DNA of 64,000 nt from Nonomuraea pusilla (GTDB lineage: Bacteria; Actinomycetota; Actinomycetes; Streptosporangiales; Streptosporangiaceae). How positions within the stretch are numbered: the first letter of the stretch is position 1; the number at the start of each line of letters is the position of its first letter. Where the stretch lies: contig NZ_FOBF01000001.1 in assembly GCF_900109355.1 (NCBI RefSeq), positions 487,613-551,612 of the forward strand. Reading direction: 5' to 3'. A program made the position numbers and the translations under genes. Shown piece by piece: positions 1-7,957 of this stretch. The notes beneath the pieces were generated by a model. It saw only the letters and a list, made by a program, of their open reading frames with translations. It was not told where the DNA came from and ran no database searches.

Positions 1-192
<192 letters not shown>

Positions 193-272
193 ACCATCAG
201 GCTCTCACAGCGCCTGCCTGAACAGGACGACGCGGGTGAGCGGCGCAGGAACTCCGAAGGGCACGCCACTCG

Positions 273-950
273 TCAGGCCCTGGAGGGCCGTCTCCGGGGG
301 CCGTCGGCCGCGAGCGGGAGACTGCGCAGCGCCAGGGGACTCGGCGGAGGCAGGGCGCCGCGAGCCGCCTCCGCGCGGAACGACTGGAGCAGGTACGCCA
401 CCAGGCGCCGGGACGCCGCCCCGTCATGCGGCAGCGCGGTGACCAGACCGCAGTGGGACAGCAGGGCCACGGCGAGGTCGGAAGGGTGGAAGTCGGCCCG
501 CAGCGCGCCCGCTGCCTGGGCTCTGCGGACCAGGGTCATGAGGTCCCGTTCGGCCCGTTCCCGGGCCTGCGCGTGTTCCGCCGTGCTGTCGGGGAAGGCC
601 GCGACGAACGCGGCGGAGAAGCCCCGTTCCTCCCTCTGAAGCTCGCAGGCCGTCTCGAACAGCCGCCGGAAGCCCCGCCACGGGTCGGGGTCGGCCAGCG
701 CCTCGGTGAGCGCTCGGAGGCAGGCCTCCATCTGCTGCGCGAACGCGGCCCGCACCAGGGCCTCCCGGGTCGGGAAACGCCGGTACAGCGTCGCCACGCC
801 GACCCCGGCCCGTCGGGCCACGGCCGCCATGGGCGCGTCGATGCCGTGCTCGGCGAAGACCGCGCGGGCGGCGACGAGGATGCGTCCGCGGTTGCGCCGG
901 GCGTCGGCCCGCAGCCCCGGGCCCGCGATCCGAGAGGATTCCTCCGCCAC
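273..950 (-). CDS. TetR/AcrR family transcriptional regulator
   Basis: A 225-residue one-component repressor-type regulator. The N-terminal helix-turn-helix occupies about residues 18-65, with a typical recognition segment (VARRAGVGVATLYRRFP). A ligand-binding helical domain follows, and a Pro/Arg-rich tail ends the protein. The start is GTG at 950, preceded by a GGAGGTGAG ribosome-binding site. The gene is divergent from the quinone oxidoreductase at 1049, with about 100 bp between them containing a perfect 14-bp palindrome. The usual arrangement is a TetR protein repressing both itself and its neighbour. The ligand cannot be read from sequence; a quinone or other electrophile is a reasonable guess given the neighbour. 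Confidence 0.9.
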   Translation of the reverse strand: MAEESSRIAGPGLRADARRNRGRILVAARAVFAEHGIDAPMAAVARRAGVGVATLYRRFPTREALVRAAFAQQMEACLRALTEALADPDPWRGFRRLFETACELQREERGFSAAFVAAFPDSTAEHAQARERAERDLMTLVRRAQAAGALRADFHPSDLAVALLSHCGLVTALPHDGAASRRLVAYLLQSFRAEAARGALPPPSPLALRSLPLAADGPRRRPSRA

Positions 951-973
951 TGTCTCTCACCTCCGGTGCAAAC

Positions 974-987
974 GGACGGTGCCGTCC
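974..987. promoter_or_regulatory. candidate TetR operator between divergent genes
   Basis: The palindrome GGACGGTGCCGTCC (6-bp arms, TG centre) lies in the divergent intergenic region. A TACGCT -10 box at 999-1004 would place the -35 region of the rightward promoter on this palindrome, so occupancy would block the oxidoreductase promoter. Assignment to the adjacent TetR is inference from position. Confidence 0.45.
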
Positions 988-1048
988 ACTTATGAGCCTA
1001 CGCTCGGGGCCGGATCCCGCACGACCACGAGTGGCGAAGGTGAGAACG

Positions 1049-2011
1049 ATGGACGACCGCACGATGAGAGCAGTGCTCTTCGACCGCTTCGGCGGCCCCG
1101 AGGTGCTGTACGTGGGCCGGGTGCCACGCCCCGAGCCGGCGCCCGGCGAGGCGCTCGTGCGGGTGCGGGCGTTCAGCGTCAACGGCGGCGAGCTGGCGGC
1201 CCGGTCCGGCCGCCTCCGGCTCTTCACCGGGCAGAGGTTCCCGCAACGCGTGGGGTTGGACTTCACGGGCGAGGTCGCCGCGCTCGGCGCGGGCGCGACG
1301 GGCGTCGCGGTCGGCGACCGCGTGTGGGGCGTCGTGGGCCGCACCGCGTTCGGCAGCGCCGCCGAGTACGTGACGGTCCGGGCCGGGCGGCTCGGCCGGG
1401 TCCCGGACGGACTGGACCTGGTGGCCGCCGCCGCGCTGCCGGTGGCGACCACGGCCGTCACGGCGCTGCGCGACAAGGCCAGGCTGCGCCCCGGCGAACG
1501 ACTGCTCGTACGGGGCGCCGCGGGCGGCGTCGGCAACGCCGCCGTCCAGCTCGGACGGGCGTACGGCGCCGAGGTCACGGCCCTGGCCCGCGCGGCCAAC
1601 CTCAACTTCGTCCGCACGCTCGGCGCCCATCACGCCATCGACCACCGGAGCGTCCCGCCGGGGGAGCTGGGCCTGTTCGACGTGGTCCTCGACACCGCGG
1701 GCACCGACCTGCGGGCCTTCCGGCGTCTGCTCGCCCCGGGCGGCCGCATGGTCACCATCGCCTTCGACCTGGCGCGGCCCGCCGCCTCACTCGGCTACAT
1801 CGCCGCCAGCGCCGTGCACGGGCGCGGCCGGGTGCGCTTCTTCAGCGGCGACCCCGGGCGGGCGCTCCTCGACGAGCTCGCCGCCCGGGTGGCGGAGGGG
1901 GTCCTGCGCCCCGCGGTGGACAGGTGCTTCCCCCTGGAGGAGACGGCGGCGGCACACCGGGCGCTGGAGGCCGGCGGGGTGCGGGGCAAGTACGTGGTCA
2001 GGGTCGACTGA
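1049..2011 (+). CDS. NAD(P)-dependent zinc-type alcohol dehydrogenase-like / quinone oxidoreductase (MDR family)
   Basis: A 320-residue medium-chain dehydrogenase/reductase. The N-terminal GroES-like domain (FGGPEVLYVG..P.PAPGEALVRV) is followed by a Rossmann domain with the cofactor-binding segment RGAAGGVGNAAVQLGRAYGA. The cysteine ligands of the structural-zinc subfamily are missing, which places it with zinc-free quinone reductases (QOR-like, NADPH:quinone or enone reduction in the cytosol). The ATG at 1049 was chosen because GAAGGTGAG precedes it; upstream in-frame codons lie in the promoter region. It is divergent from a TetR gene, its probable repressor. The substrate is unknown. Confidence 0.88.
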   Translation: MDDRTMRAVLFDRFGGPEVLYVGRVPRPEPAPGEALVRVRAFSVNGGELAARSGRLRLFTGQRFPQRVGLDFTGEVAALGAGATGVAVGDRVWGVVGRTAFGSAAEYVTVRAGRLGRVPDGLDLVAAAALPVATTAVTALRDKARLRPGERLLVRGAAGGVGNAAVQLGRAYGAEVTALARAANLNFVRTLGAHHAIDHRSVPPGELGLFDVVLDTAGTDLRAFRRLLAPGGRMVTIAFDLARPAASLGYIAASAVHGRGRVRFFSGDPGRALLDELAARVAEGVLRPAVDRCFPLEETAAAHRALEAGGVRGKYVVRVD

Positions 2012-2086
2012 GCGTCCCGCGCCGACCGTGCCGTCCCGGGCGACCCGGGGGAGACGGGGGCGGGGTGGCGGCGTAGGTTACGGGAC

Positions 2087-3343
2087 GTGGACATGGGAGG
2101 CAGGCGGCCGGCGGCCGGCGACGGGCCGGACCTCGCGTTCGTGTGCGCTCACGCGGAGCGGGCGGCGGCCGAGCTGACCCGCAGGGACGTGGCGCGGGCC
2201 CTGCTCGCGGTGTCGTCCGGCGTGGCGCTCGTCGCGCTGCCCGCGCTGCGGCGCGCCATGGCGGAGGCGGGCAACCCGCTGTCGCCGGCGTTCTGGGAGT
2301 CGGCGAGGGCGACGCTCGCCTCGATCGAGGCGGGCACGGCGACCTTCGGCGACGTACGCCGCTGGCTGGAGGCCACGGGCACCGAGCCGGTGCTGCTGAC
2401 CCGCGGCTCCTTCCTGTGGGCCGACGAGGACCGGCGCGGCCCGGTGGCCCAGGAGATGTTCTCCCGGCTGGTGGCGTACCTGGAGGAACGGGTCGTCTCA
2501 GGCGAGATCGACCCGGAGGCGCTGCTGCGCGGCGACCCCGGGGCGCTGGCCGCGTACGAGGAGCTCCAGGCGCGCTGGCTCGGCACGCCGCTGCCCGACG
2601 GCAGGGTGCCGGGCCGGGTGGTCACCGACGAGGAGGACGAGGAGCTGTCGGCCGACCTGGACGAGGAGGAGGCGTTCGCGCTGTCGGAGCTGCGGCGGGT
2701 CCTGGGCGGCCTGCCGGAGCCGCCCGCGAGGCCCGCGGACCTCGCGCGGGCCGCGGCCCGGCTGCGCGAGCTGCTCCGCGTGCCCGGCTACCCGGGCAAC
2801 GTGCTGCGCGCCTGCGCCGGGTTCGACGAGGAGCCGCCGCCCGCCGGCGACGCGGACCTGTGGCTCTCGGTGCTCGCCGGCATCGCGGGACCGGTCTCCG
2901 ACCTGCCCGAGGCGGACGACACGCTGGAGGAGTTCACCGACCTCGACCGCGGGTTGAGCGAGGAGGACACCACCCTGGCCGGCCTCTGCGCGATCCAGCA
3001 CGCCGACTGGCTGGCGGCGGTGACGGCGCTCGTCAGGTTCGGGCCCGGAGTGCTCGCCACGCCCGAGCGCATCGCGCGCCTGGTCGCGGAGTCGGAGGAC
3101 GTCGGCGGGGACGTCGGCAGGGGCCTCGACGAGATCGAGATCGAGATCGGCGACCTCGGCGTCGGCTGGGACGACGACCTCGACGACACCGATGACGACC
3201 TGCACGCCACCGAGGTGCTGTTCGGCCCGGTGGTGGCCCTGTGGGGGCTGCTCGGCGTCGTGGACGACGACGAGGTGCTCACACCGCTCGGCTGGTGGGG
3301 CCTGCCGAAGGCGCTCGAACGCGCCTGGTCGCCTCCGGGCTGA
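2087..3343 (+). CDS. Conserved hypothetical acidic protein
   Basis: A 418-residue cytosolic-looking protein with no signal peptide or membrane segment. It is markedly acidic, with a run of Asp/Glu around residues 180-195 and again near 340-365 (IEIEIGDLGVGWDDDLDD). I do not recognise a domain; the all-helical, Leu/Ala-rich pattern with regular acidic loops is all that can be stated. The start is GTG at 2087, lying 7 nt downstream of a TAGGTT -10-like box (2074-2079). There is no good ribosome-binding site, which points to a leaderless transcript; ATG at 2093 is the alternative. It ends 13 bp before the stop of the convergent GNAT gene. Confidence 0.75.
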   Translation: MDMGGRRPAAGDGPDLAFVCAHAERAAAELTRRDVARALLAVSSGVALVALPALRRAMAEAGNPLSPAFWESARATLASIEAGTATFGDVRRWLEATGTEPVLLTRGSFLWADEDRRGPVAQEMFSRLVAYLEERVVSGEIDPEALLRGDPGALAAYEELQARWLGTPLPDGRVPGRVVTDEEDEELSADLDEEEAFALSELRRVLGGLPEPPARPADLARAAARLRELLRVPGYPGNVLRACAGFDEEPPPAGDADLWLSVLAGIAGPVSDLPEADDTLEEFTDLDRGLSEEDTTLAGLCAIQHADWLAAVTALVRFGPGVLATPERIARLVAESEDVGGDVGRGLDEIEIEIGDLGVGWDDDLDDTDDDLHATEVLFGPVVALWGLLGVVDDDEVLTPLGWWGLPKALERAWSPPG

Positions 3344-3356
3344 CGCCCGGACCCCG

Positions 3357-3650
3357 TCAGTCGCCGGACGGCCGGTCGACGAGCGGCTGGAACTGCGGAT
3401 GCCGCTCGATGTACGACTTCACGAACGGGCACAGCGGCACGACCCGCAGCCCGGTGTCCTCGCTCGCCCGAAGCGCCTGGGCGACGAGCTTGCTCGCCAG
3501 CCCCTGCCCCTCGTACTCGGGGAGCACCTCGGTGTGCGTGAAAACGATCTTCGTGGGCAGCAGACGGTAGTCGGCGAACCCGGCGACCCTGCCGTCCACG
3601 AGCACCTCGAAACGGCTCTCCGTCGAGTTGTCGACCACGTCGATCGCCAT
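3357..3650 (-). CDS. Small GNAT-type N-acetyltransferase (COG2388-like)
   Basis: A 97-residue protein with the compact Gcn5-related fold of the YidJ/COG2388 group. It has a short beta hairpin (FEVLVDGRVAGFADYRL), the acetyl-CoA pyrophosphate loop EGQGLASKL at about residues 47-55, and a conserved CPFVKSYIERHPQF block near the C-terminus. The acceptor is unknown; the family is thought to modify small molecules or proteins. Its ATG (3650-3648) abuts the TAG stop (3653-3651) of the small membrane protein upstream, so it is probably translated from the mca-region transcript. Length is typical for the subgroup. Confidence 0.85.
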   Translation of the reverse strand: MAIDVVDNSTESRFEVLVDGRVAGFADYRLLPTKIVFTHTEVLPEYEGQGLASKLVAQALRASEDTGLRVVPLCPFVKSYIERHPQFQPLVDRPSGD

Positions 3651-3815
3651 CTACCCGGCCTTCTTGTCGTTGCCGTCGCCCTCGTGCGGGACCTTGATCT
3701 TCGACATCTGCTTGTTCATGGACTTGATCAGAAGATACAGGGCCACCCCGATGAGGGCGACGACGGTGAAGCCGAGCAGACCCGGGCTGACCTCACCAGC
3801 TGCGAGAACAATCAC
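3651..3815 (-). CDS. Small single-pass membrane protein downstream of mca
   Basis: A 54-residue protein: a short lead (MIVLAAGEVSPG), one hydrophobic helix (about residues 13-29, LLGFTVVALIGVALYLL), then a basic cytoplasmic tail ending KVPHEGDGNDKKAG. Small proteins of this shape next to mca are common in actinobacteria; the function is not known to me. The start is GTG at 3815. A GGAGGT lies immediately upstream with almost no spacing, so the exact start is uncertain, but no other start codon lies in frame before a long unlikely extension. It is followed without a gap by the GNAT gene and preceded by mca, all on the minus strand. Confidence 0.7.
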   Translation of the reverse strand: MIVLAAGEVSPGLLGFTVVALIGVALYLLIKSMNKQMSKIKVPHEGDGNDKKAG

Positions 3816-3887
3816 ACCTCCAGTGTGCCACCGGGGTGCGGTGGTCGGTCCGGCGGCCGAGCGCCGCCGGCCGGGCCGCCTGGACGC

Positions 3888-4772
3888 TCAGTGGCACGCG
3901 GTGGCGACGTCGTCGGCGTGGATGCCGGTGAACAGGTCGTCCTCGGGCAGCTCGGTGTCGACCAGCGAGCGGGCGAGGTGGTAGTCCTCGGTGGGCCAGA
4001 TCTCCTGCTGGAGCTCCCGCGGGCAGACGAACCACCAGCTGTCGGGGTCGATCTGGGTGGCGTGCGCCTTCAGCGCCTCGTCGCGGATCTCGAAGTAGTC
4101 GCCGCACGGCACGCGCGTGGTCACCGGCCACTTGGCGGGGCGGTCCTCCCAGCGCGCGATCCAGTCGGCGTACGGGGAGCCCATGCCGCGCTCGGTCATG
4201 GCCTCGTGCAGAGCCTCGAACCGCTCCTTGGTGAAGCCCATCTGGTAGTAGAGCTTCAGCGGCTGCCACGGGTCGCCGGCGCCCTGGTAGCGGTCGGGGT
4301 CGCCCGCGGCCTCGAACGCCTCCACCGACACCTTGTTCGTCATGATGTGGTCGGGGTGCGGGTAGCCGCCGTCGTCGTCGTACGTGATGATGACGTGCGG
4401 GCGGAACGCGCGCACGGCGGCGACGAGCGGCTGCGACGCGTCCTCCAGGCTCTGCAGCGCGAAGCAGCCCTCAGGCAGCTCCTCGTCCTCGTTCTCCGGC
4501 AACCCCGAGTCGACGAAGCCCAGGAACTGCTGCCGCACGCCGAGGATCTCGCGGGCGCGGTCCATCTCGGCCTTGCGCACCTCCGCGATGTTCGCCACGA
4601 TCTCGGGACGGTCCATCTTCGGGTTGAGCACGGAGCCGCGCTCGCCGCCCGTGAGGGTACACACCAGCACTTCCACGCCTTCGCGGACGTAACGCGCCAT
4701 GGTGGCGGCGCCCTTGCTCGACTCGTCGTCGGGGTGGGCATGGACTGCCATCAGCCTCAGCGGTGCACTCAC
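3888..4772 (-). CDS. mca: Mycothiol S-conjugate amidase
   Basis: A 294-residue zinc amidase of the MshB/Mca (PIG-L/LmbE) family. It cleaves the amide bond of mycothiol S-conjugates to release a mercapturic acid for export plus GlcN-Ins for mycothiol recycling, so it acts in cytosolic detoxification of electrophiles and some antibiotics. Zinc-binding motifs are AHPDDE (His13, Asp16) and HPDH (His142). The Mca-type features TGGERGS and YDDDGGYPHPDH, and a length near 290, separate it from the MshB deacetylase. The ATG is at 4772. It is divergent from DUF4307, an arrangement conserved in actinobacteria, and leads into the small membrane protein gene. Confidence 0.95.
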   Translation of the reverse strand: MSAPLRLMAVHAHPDDESSKGAATMARYVREGVEVLVCTLTGGERGSVLNPKMDRPEIVANIAEVRKAEMDRAREILGVRQQFLGFVDSGLPENEDEELPEGCFALQSLEDASQPLVAAVRAFRPHVIITYDDDGGYPHPDHIMTNKVSVEAFEAAGDPDRYQGAGDPWQPLKLYYQMGFTKERFEALHEAMTERGMGSPYADWIARWEDRPAKWPVTTRVPCGDYFEIRDEALKAHATQIDPDSWWFVCPRELQQEIWPTEDYHLARSLVDTELPEDDLFTGIHADDVATACH

Positions 4773-4838
4773 GGGCTCGATGTCTCCTCAGTCGGGACCG
4801 GTCACTTGCCCAGAGAGGTTAGTTTCTGCTGGGCGGTC

Positions 4839-4857
4839 GCGAGGGCATCACCCTCGC
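4839..4857. promoter_or_regulatory. Inverted repeat in the mca/DUF4307 divergent promoter region
   Basis: GCGAGGG-catca-CCCTCGC, a perfect 7-bp inverted repeat midway between the two divergent starts (4772 and 4908). It could be an operator or a 5'-UTR hairpin; nothing in the sequence decides between these. Confidence 0.3.
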
Positions 4858-4907
4858 GGGCGACAATTGTCTCGGATAACGCCGAGGGAGTGCAGGGAGA
4901 TTCCGCC

Positions 4908-5327
4908 ATGGTCACCAGAGATGTCGGGAACGGGCCCGTTCTCGGCACCCCCGACGACTTCCCCGATCGTCCCAAGCGAGGTGGCCGGCTCGTCGTGCAC
5001 ATCGTGATCGGGGTCCTCGTCGCCATCATCGCGGGCGGCTGGGGCTGGGTGATGTGGTCGATGACCAGCGGGAGCGCCGAGGCGCCCGCGCAGGTGGTCT
5101 CGTTCGAGGTGGACAGGCCCGACCGCGCGGAGATCACCTTCGAGGTCTACAGGCCGGAGGGGCGCGCCGTGGTGTGCCGCATCAGGGCGCTCGACGTCCA
5201 GCACGCGGAAGTGGGCAGCAAGGAAGTAAGAATCCCGCCCGAGACGGGTACGAAGCAGATCACGGAGAGCCTCGACACGAGTGGTCAGGCGACTTCCGTC
5301 CACATCCAGTACTGCAATCTCGTATAG
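4908..5327 (+). CDS. DUF4307 family membrane protein
   Basis: A 139-residue protein with a short cytoplasmic N-terminus (about 25 residues), one transmembrane helix (VVHIVIGVLVAIIAGGWGWVMW, about residues 29-50) and an extracytoplasmic beta-rich domain ending in QATSVHIQYCNLV. The conserved VVCRIRALDVQHAEVG block and terminal Cys are typical of DUF4307, an actinobacterial family usually beside mca. Function is unknown. The ATG at 4908 follows GGAGTGCAGGGAGA. The same frame stays open for 1.7 kb upstream across other genes, but that extension is an artefact of GC-rich sequence. Confidence 0.88.
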   Translation: MVTRDVGNGPVLGTPDDFPDRPKRGGRLVVHIVIGVLVAIIAGGWGWVMWSMTSGSAEAPAQVVSFEVDRPDRAEITFEVYRPEGRAVVCRIRALDVQHAEVGSKEVRIPPETGTKQITESLDTSGQATSVHIQYCNLV

Positions 5328-5435
5328 TGAGACATTTGGGGAAGCGTTCGGGCGGTCGGCTTGTTAGCCTTTCGCAATTCAACCAGACGCAACCCCGACC
5401 GATCTCAGGGCCCCCTAGGCAAGCAAGGAGAACCC

Positions 5436-5936
5436 GTGGCCGACTCTCGCGATGAGAACGTCACATGGCTGACGCAGGAGGCGTACGACCGCCTGAAGGC
5501 GGAGTACGAATATCTCTCGGGGCCCGGGCGCGTCGACATCGCCAAGAAGATCGAGGCCGCCCGGGAAGAGGGTGACCTGCGGGAGAACGGTGGTTACCAC
5601 GCCGCCAAGGACGAGCAGGGCAAGATGGAGGCGAGGATCTTCCACCTCCGGCAGATCCTCGACAACGCCCAGGTGGGAGAGGCTCCCAAGACCGAGGGCG
5701 TGGTGGGTCCGGGCATGACCGTCACGATCAGGTTCGTCGGCGACGACGACGAGGTGACCTTCCTGCTCGCCTCCCGCGAGGAGAGCGGCGCTCCCATCGA
5801 CGTGTACTCGCCCAAGTCCCCGCTCGGCGCGGCGATCAACGGCAAGAAGATCGGTGAGAAGGCCACGTACTCGATGCCGAACGGGCGGCAGAACACCGTC
5901 GAGATCCTCGAGGCCGTGCCGTACGTCGGCAACTGA
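5436..5936 (+). CDS. greA: Transcription elongation factor GreA
   Basis: A 166-residue factor that rescues backtracked RNA polymerase by stimulating transcript cleavage through the secondary channel. The N-terminal coiled coil contains the acidic tip (REEGDLRENGGYHAAKDEQ, about residues 45-63). The C-terminal FKBP-like domain is at about 90-160 and ends PNGRQNTVEILEAVPY. The GTG start at 5436 sits 5 nt after AAGGAG. Length and motif order match actinobacterial GreA. A strong intrinsic terminator follows the stop. Confidence 0.96.
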   Translation: MADSRDENVTWLTQEAYDRLKAEYEYLSGPGRVDIAKKIEAAREEGDLRENGGYHAAKDEQGKMEARIFHLRQILDNAQVGEAPKTEGVVGPGMTVTIRFVGDDDEVTFLLASREESGAPIDVYSPKSPLGAAINGKKIGEKATYSMPNGRQNTVEILEAVPYVGN

Positions 5937-5967
5937 CGCCGGCGCGACCGACACCGGTGGAGACCGA

Positions 5968-5997
5968 CCGCCGGGCCCCCGCGGGCCCGGCGGAGTT
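5968..5997 (+). terminator. Intrinsic terminator of greA
   Basis: A perfect 11-bp stem, CCGCCGGGCCC (5968-5978) and GGGCCCGGCGG (5983-5993), with a 4-nt loop, followed by AGTTTTC. Its position also argues that the next gene starts at 6008 and not at the in-frame GTG at 5957. Confidence 0.85.
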
Positions 5998-6007
5998 TTC
6001 GGGTGCG

Positions 6008-7207
6008 ATGGGAATCCGGCAGGACCTCAGCTTCCTGGTCAACACACGTAAACGTCGCGACACGCGCAGACTGGTGCCGTTCATCGTGGTGGCGCTGGTC
6101 GCGGTGCTGACCGCCGACGTGCTGCTCCTCGTGCAGTCGCAGGAGCAGGTCACGGCCGAGCAGGCCGCCGGCGCCGTCCGCGTGCGCACGGCGCCCCGGC
6201 AGACGCTCATGGCCCAGGCCAAGACCGCCCAGCCGGTCGCGCCGCTGCGCGGGCTGCACAAGCCGAACCTGTTCGTCCTCACCCGCGAGCCGTTCACGCA
6301 GGAACTGTTACAGAAGGTGGCGCGGCTGCGCGGAGTGCGGGCGCTCGAACTCGCCGACGCCGCGTCCGTGGTGCTCGACGGCAAACGCGTCCAGACCCTC
6401 GGCGTAGACCCCTCCACCTTCCGCGCGTACACGCCGAAGACGACCGCCTCCTCCGACGCGCTGTGGCAGAACGTCGCCGCCGGGGACGTGGCCGTGTCCT
6501 TCGTCCTGGGCAACGACGGCGGGCTCAGCCTGCACAGCCGGGTGAGCGGCCCCCGGGGGCCGCTCAGGATCGGCGCGTACGCCACCACCGGGTTCGGCGC
6601 CGTCGACGCCGTCGTCTCCAAGGACACCGGACGCGCCCTCGGGCTTCCCCGCGACAACGCGCTCATCGTCAGCGCGCCCACCACCAACTCCGACACGCTG
6701 CGCAGACGGCTGCTGAAGGTGCTGCCCAAGGGCACCCAGGTGGCCATGGTCAACCCCGTGCTGCCCGCCGCGCCCACCCGCACCCAGAACTGGCCCGCCG
6801 GGGCCTTCATGACGGGCGAGCAGCTCACCGTCGCGCTCAGGGCCGCCGTGTCCAAGCTCGGCCGGCCGTACGTGTGGGGGGCCGAGGGGCCCGACACGTT
6901 CGACTGCTCGGGGCTCGTCCAGTGGGCGTACGGGCAGGCCGGGGTGCGGATGCCGCGCGTCACCCACCAGCAGTGGGTGACCGGCCCCCAGGTGCCGCTC
7001 TCGCAGGCCCAGCCGGGCGACCTGCTCTTCTGGCGGAACGACCCGACCAACCCCGACTACATCTCCCACGTGGCCATCTACTGGGGCGACGGCAAGATGC
7101 TGCACGCCCCGAGAACCGGGGACGTCGTCAAGATCGCGCCGGTGAACACGCGCAACCTCGCGGGCGTCGTCCGCGTCAGCCCCGCCGTGGCCTCCCGCGT
7201 CCGCTGA
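6008..7207 (+). CDS. Membrane-anchored NlpC/P60 cell-wall endopeptidase
   Basis: A 399-residue protein. An N-terminal cytoplasmic stretch is followed by a membrane anchor (LVPFIVVALVAVLTADVLLLV, about residues 23-43), a central region of unknown fold, and a C-terminal NlpC/P60 domain from about residue 275. The domain has catalytic Cys300 in TFDCSGLVQW and His354 in ISHVAIYWG. Such enzymes cut D-Glu-diaminopimelate bonds in peptidoglycan stems outside the membrane. The ATG at 6008 is preferred over GTG 5957 because the greA terminator covers the upstream codons. The internal residues around LELADAASVVLDGKRV resemble the conserved stalk of other actinobacterial exported hydrolases, but I could not name a domain. 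Confidence 0.88.
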   Translation: MGIRQDLSFLVNTRKRRDTRRLVPFIVVALVAVLTADVLLLVQSQEQVTAEQAAGAVRVRTAPRQTLMAQAKTAQPVAPLRGLHKPNLFVLTREPFTQELLQKVARLRGVRALELADAASVVLDGKRVQTLGVDPSTFRAYTPKTTASSDALWQNVAAGDVAVSFVLGNDGGLSLHSRVSGPRGPLRIGAYATTGFGAVDAVVSKDTGRALGLPRDNALIVSAPTTNSDTLRRRLLKVLPKGTQVAMVNPVLPAAPTRTQNWPAGAFMTGEQLTVALRAAVSKLGRPYVWGAEGPDTFDCSGLVQWAYGQAGVRMPRVTHQQWVTGPQVPLSQAQPGDLLFWRNDPTNPDYISHVAIYWGDGKMLHAPRTGDVVKIAPVNTRNLAGVVRVSPAVASRVR

Positions 7208-7319
7208 CGGGAACCCGGCCCGAGGAAGCGCCCAGGACCCCAGGAACATCCGCGTGGTGGGGCGGCGGCGCTCGCAGGGCCACGCATCGCCGGCCTTCCC
7301 CGGTCATCCCGGAGACACA

Positions 7320-7345
7320 CCGGCCGTGCGCCGGGCTGCTTTTTC
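7320..7345 (+). terminator. Intrinsic terminator after the NlpC/P60 gene
   Basis: A short GC stem, CCGGC (7320-7324) and GCCGG (7330-7334), with a 5-nt loop, followed by GCTGC and a run of five T at 7340-7344. Confidence 0.6.
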
Positions 7346-7355
7346 TGGGCAAGCG

Positions 7356-7371
7356 TGTAATGATGATTACA
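7356..7371. promoter_or_regulatory. Palindromic operator overlapping a start codon
   Basis: TGTAATGATGATTACA is a perfect inverted repeat (TGTAAT, GATG spacer, ATTACA) whose last base is the A of the ATG at 7371. AT-rich symmetry in DNA of about 70% GC, placed on the translation start, suggests an operator. The downstream protein contains a ribbon-helix-helix-like segment, so autoregulation is plausible but not shown. Confidence 0.55.
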
Positions 7372-7895
7372 TGACTGCCAACGATGACGTCACCGCCGAG
7401 GTGCGCGGCTGGTTCGCGGGCCGGTTGCCCGAGGGGTGGTTCACCGGGGCGCCGGAGATCTTCAGGGACCGCGAGGAGATCGCGGTGCTCGGCACGCTGC
7501 CCGACCCGCCCGCCGACCTCCCCGAGCCCGAGCGCGCCGCGCTGATCGAGGGGCTGGTCAGGAGGTTCAGGGAGGAGACGCGGGAGCGGCGCATCGAGAT
7601 CGCCGGGGAGGCCGAGCGCAGGTTCCGCCAGAAGGTCTCCTGGGGCGTCGTGTGCGGCGGCGAGGCTGTGATGTTCACCACACTTTCGGTGCCCGTGATG
7701 ACCCGGTTGCGACAGGCGGAGCGGCAGGTCCTCGACACGCTGGTGGCCGCCGGAGTGGCCAGGAGCCGCAGCGACGCGCTCGCCTGGTGCGTCCGACTCG
7801 TCGGCAAGCACACCGACACCTGGCTCGCCGAGTTGCGCGACGCGCTCCAGCACGTCGACCGGATTCGCGCCTCCGGGCCCGACGTCAATTCCTGA
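7371..7895 (+). CDS. Conserved actinobacterial protein with a ribbon-helix-helix-like C-terminal segment
   Basis: A 174-residue soluble protein. The N-terminal half contains a GWFAGRLPEGWF motif and Glu/Arg-rich helices (EETRERRIEIAGEAERRF). The C-terminal half has a beta strand then two helices (MTRLRQAERQVLDTLVAAGVARSRSDALAWCVRLV, about residues 105-140), resembling the strand-helix-helix layout of CopG/Arc proteins in which SRSDAL-type helices follow. I do not know a characterised member. The ATG at 7371 is embedded in a perfect palindrome, with no ribosome-binding site in the 15 nt before it, so the transcript may be leaderless. It is followed by the pckG promoter region. Confidence 0.72.
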   Translation: MTANDDVTAEVRGWFAGRLPEGWFTGAPEIFRDREEIAVLGTLPDPPADLPEPERAALIEGLVRRFREETRERRIEIAGEAERRFRQKVSWGVVCGGEAVMFTTLSVPVMTRLRQAERQVLDTLVAAGVARSRSDALAWCVRLVGKHTDTWLAELRDALQHVDRIRASGPDVNS

Positions 7896-7923
7896 GAGCA
7901 GCCAGCGGAAACGGTCGTTGGAA

Positions 7924-7957
7924 TGGACTAAACCACTGTGGAAATTGGTTTAGACCA
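7924..7957. promoter_or_regulatory. Two DasR-like (dre) sites upstream of pckG
   Basis: Two imperfect palindromes face each other: TGGACTAAACCA (7924-7935, reverse complement TGGTTTAGTCCA) and TGGTTTAGACCA (7946-7957). The second matches 11 of 12 bases of the DasR core TGGTCTAGACCA. DasR is the GntR/HutC-family regulator of GlcNAc metabolism in Streptomyces. Together the two boxes also form an 11/12-bp inverted repeat with a 10-bp spacer. They lie about 190 bp before pckG and 29 bp after the previous stop. Confidence 0.55.

Noticed and set aside
3192..4907. Long open frame on the plus strand continuing into DUF4307
   Set aside because: It runs antisense to mca and the GNAT gene and shows no family features before residue M at 4908; GC-rich DNA keeps such frames open.
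5957..6007. GTG 5957 as the start of the NlpC/P60 gene
   Set aside because: A perfect terminator hairpin for greA occupies these codons; ATG 6008 leads directly into a normal anchor.
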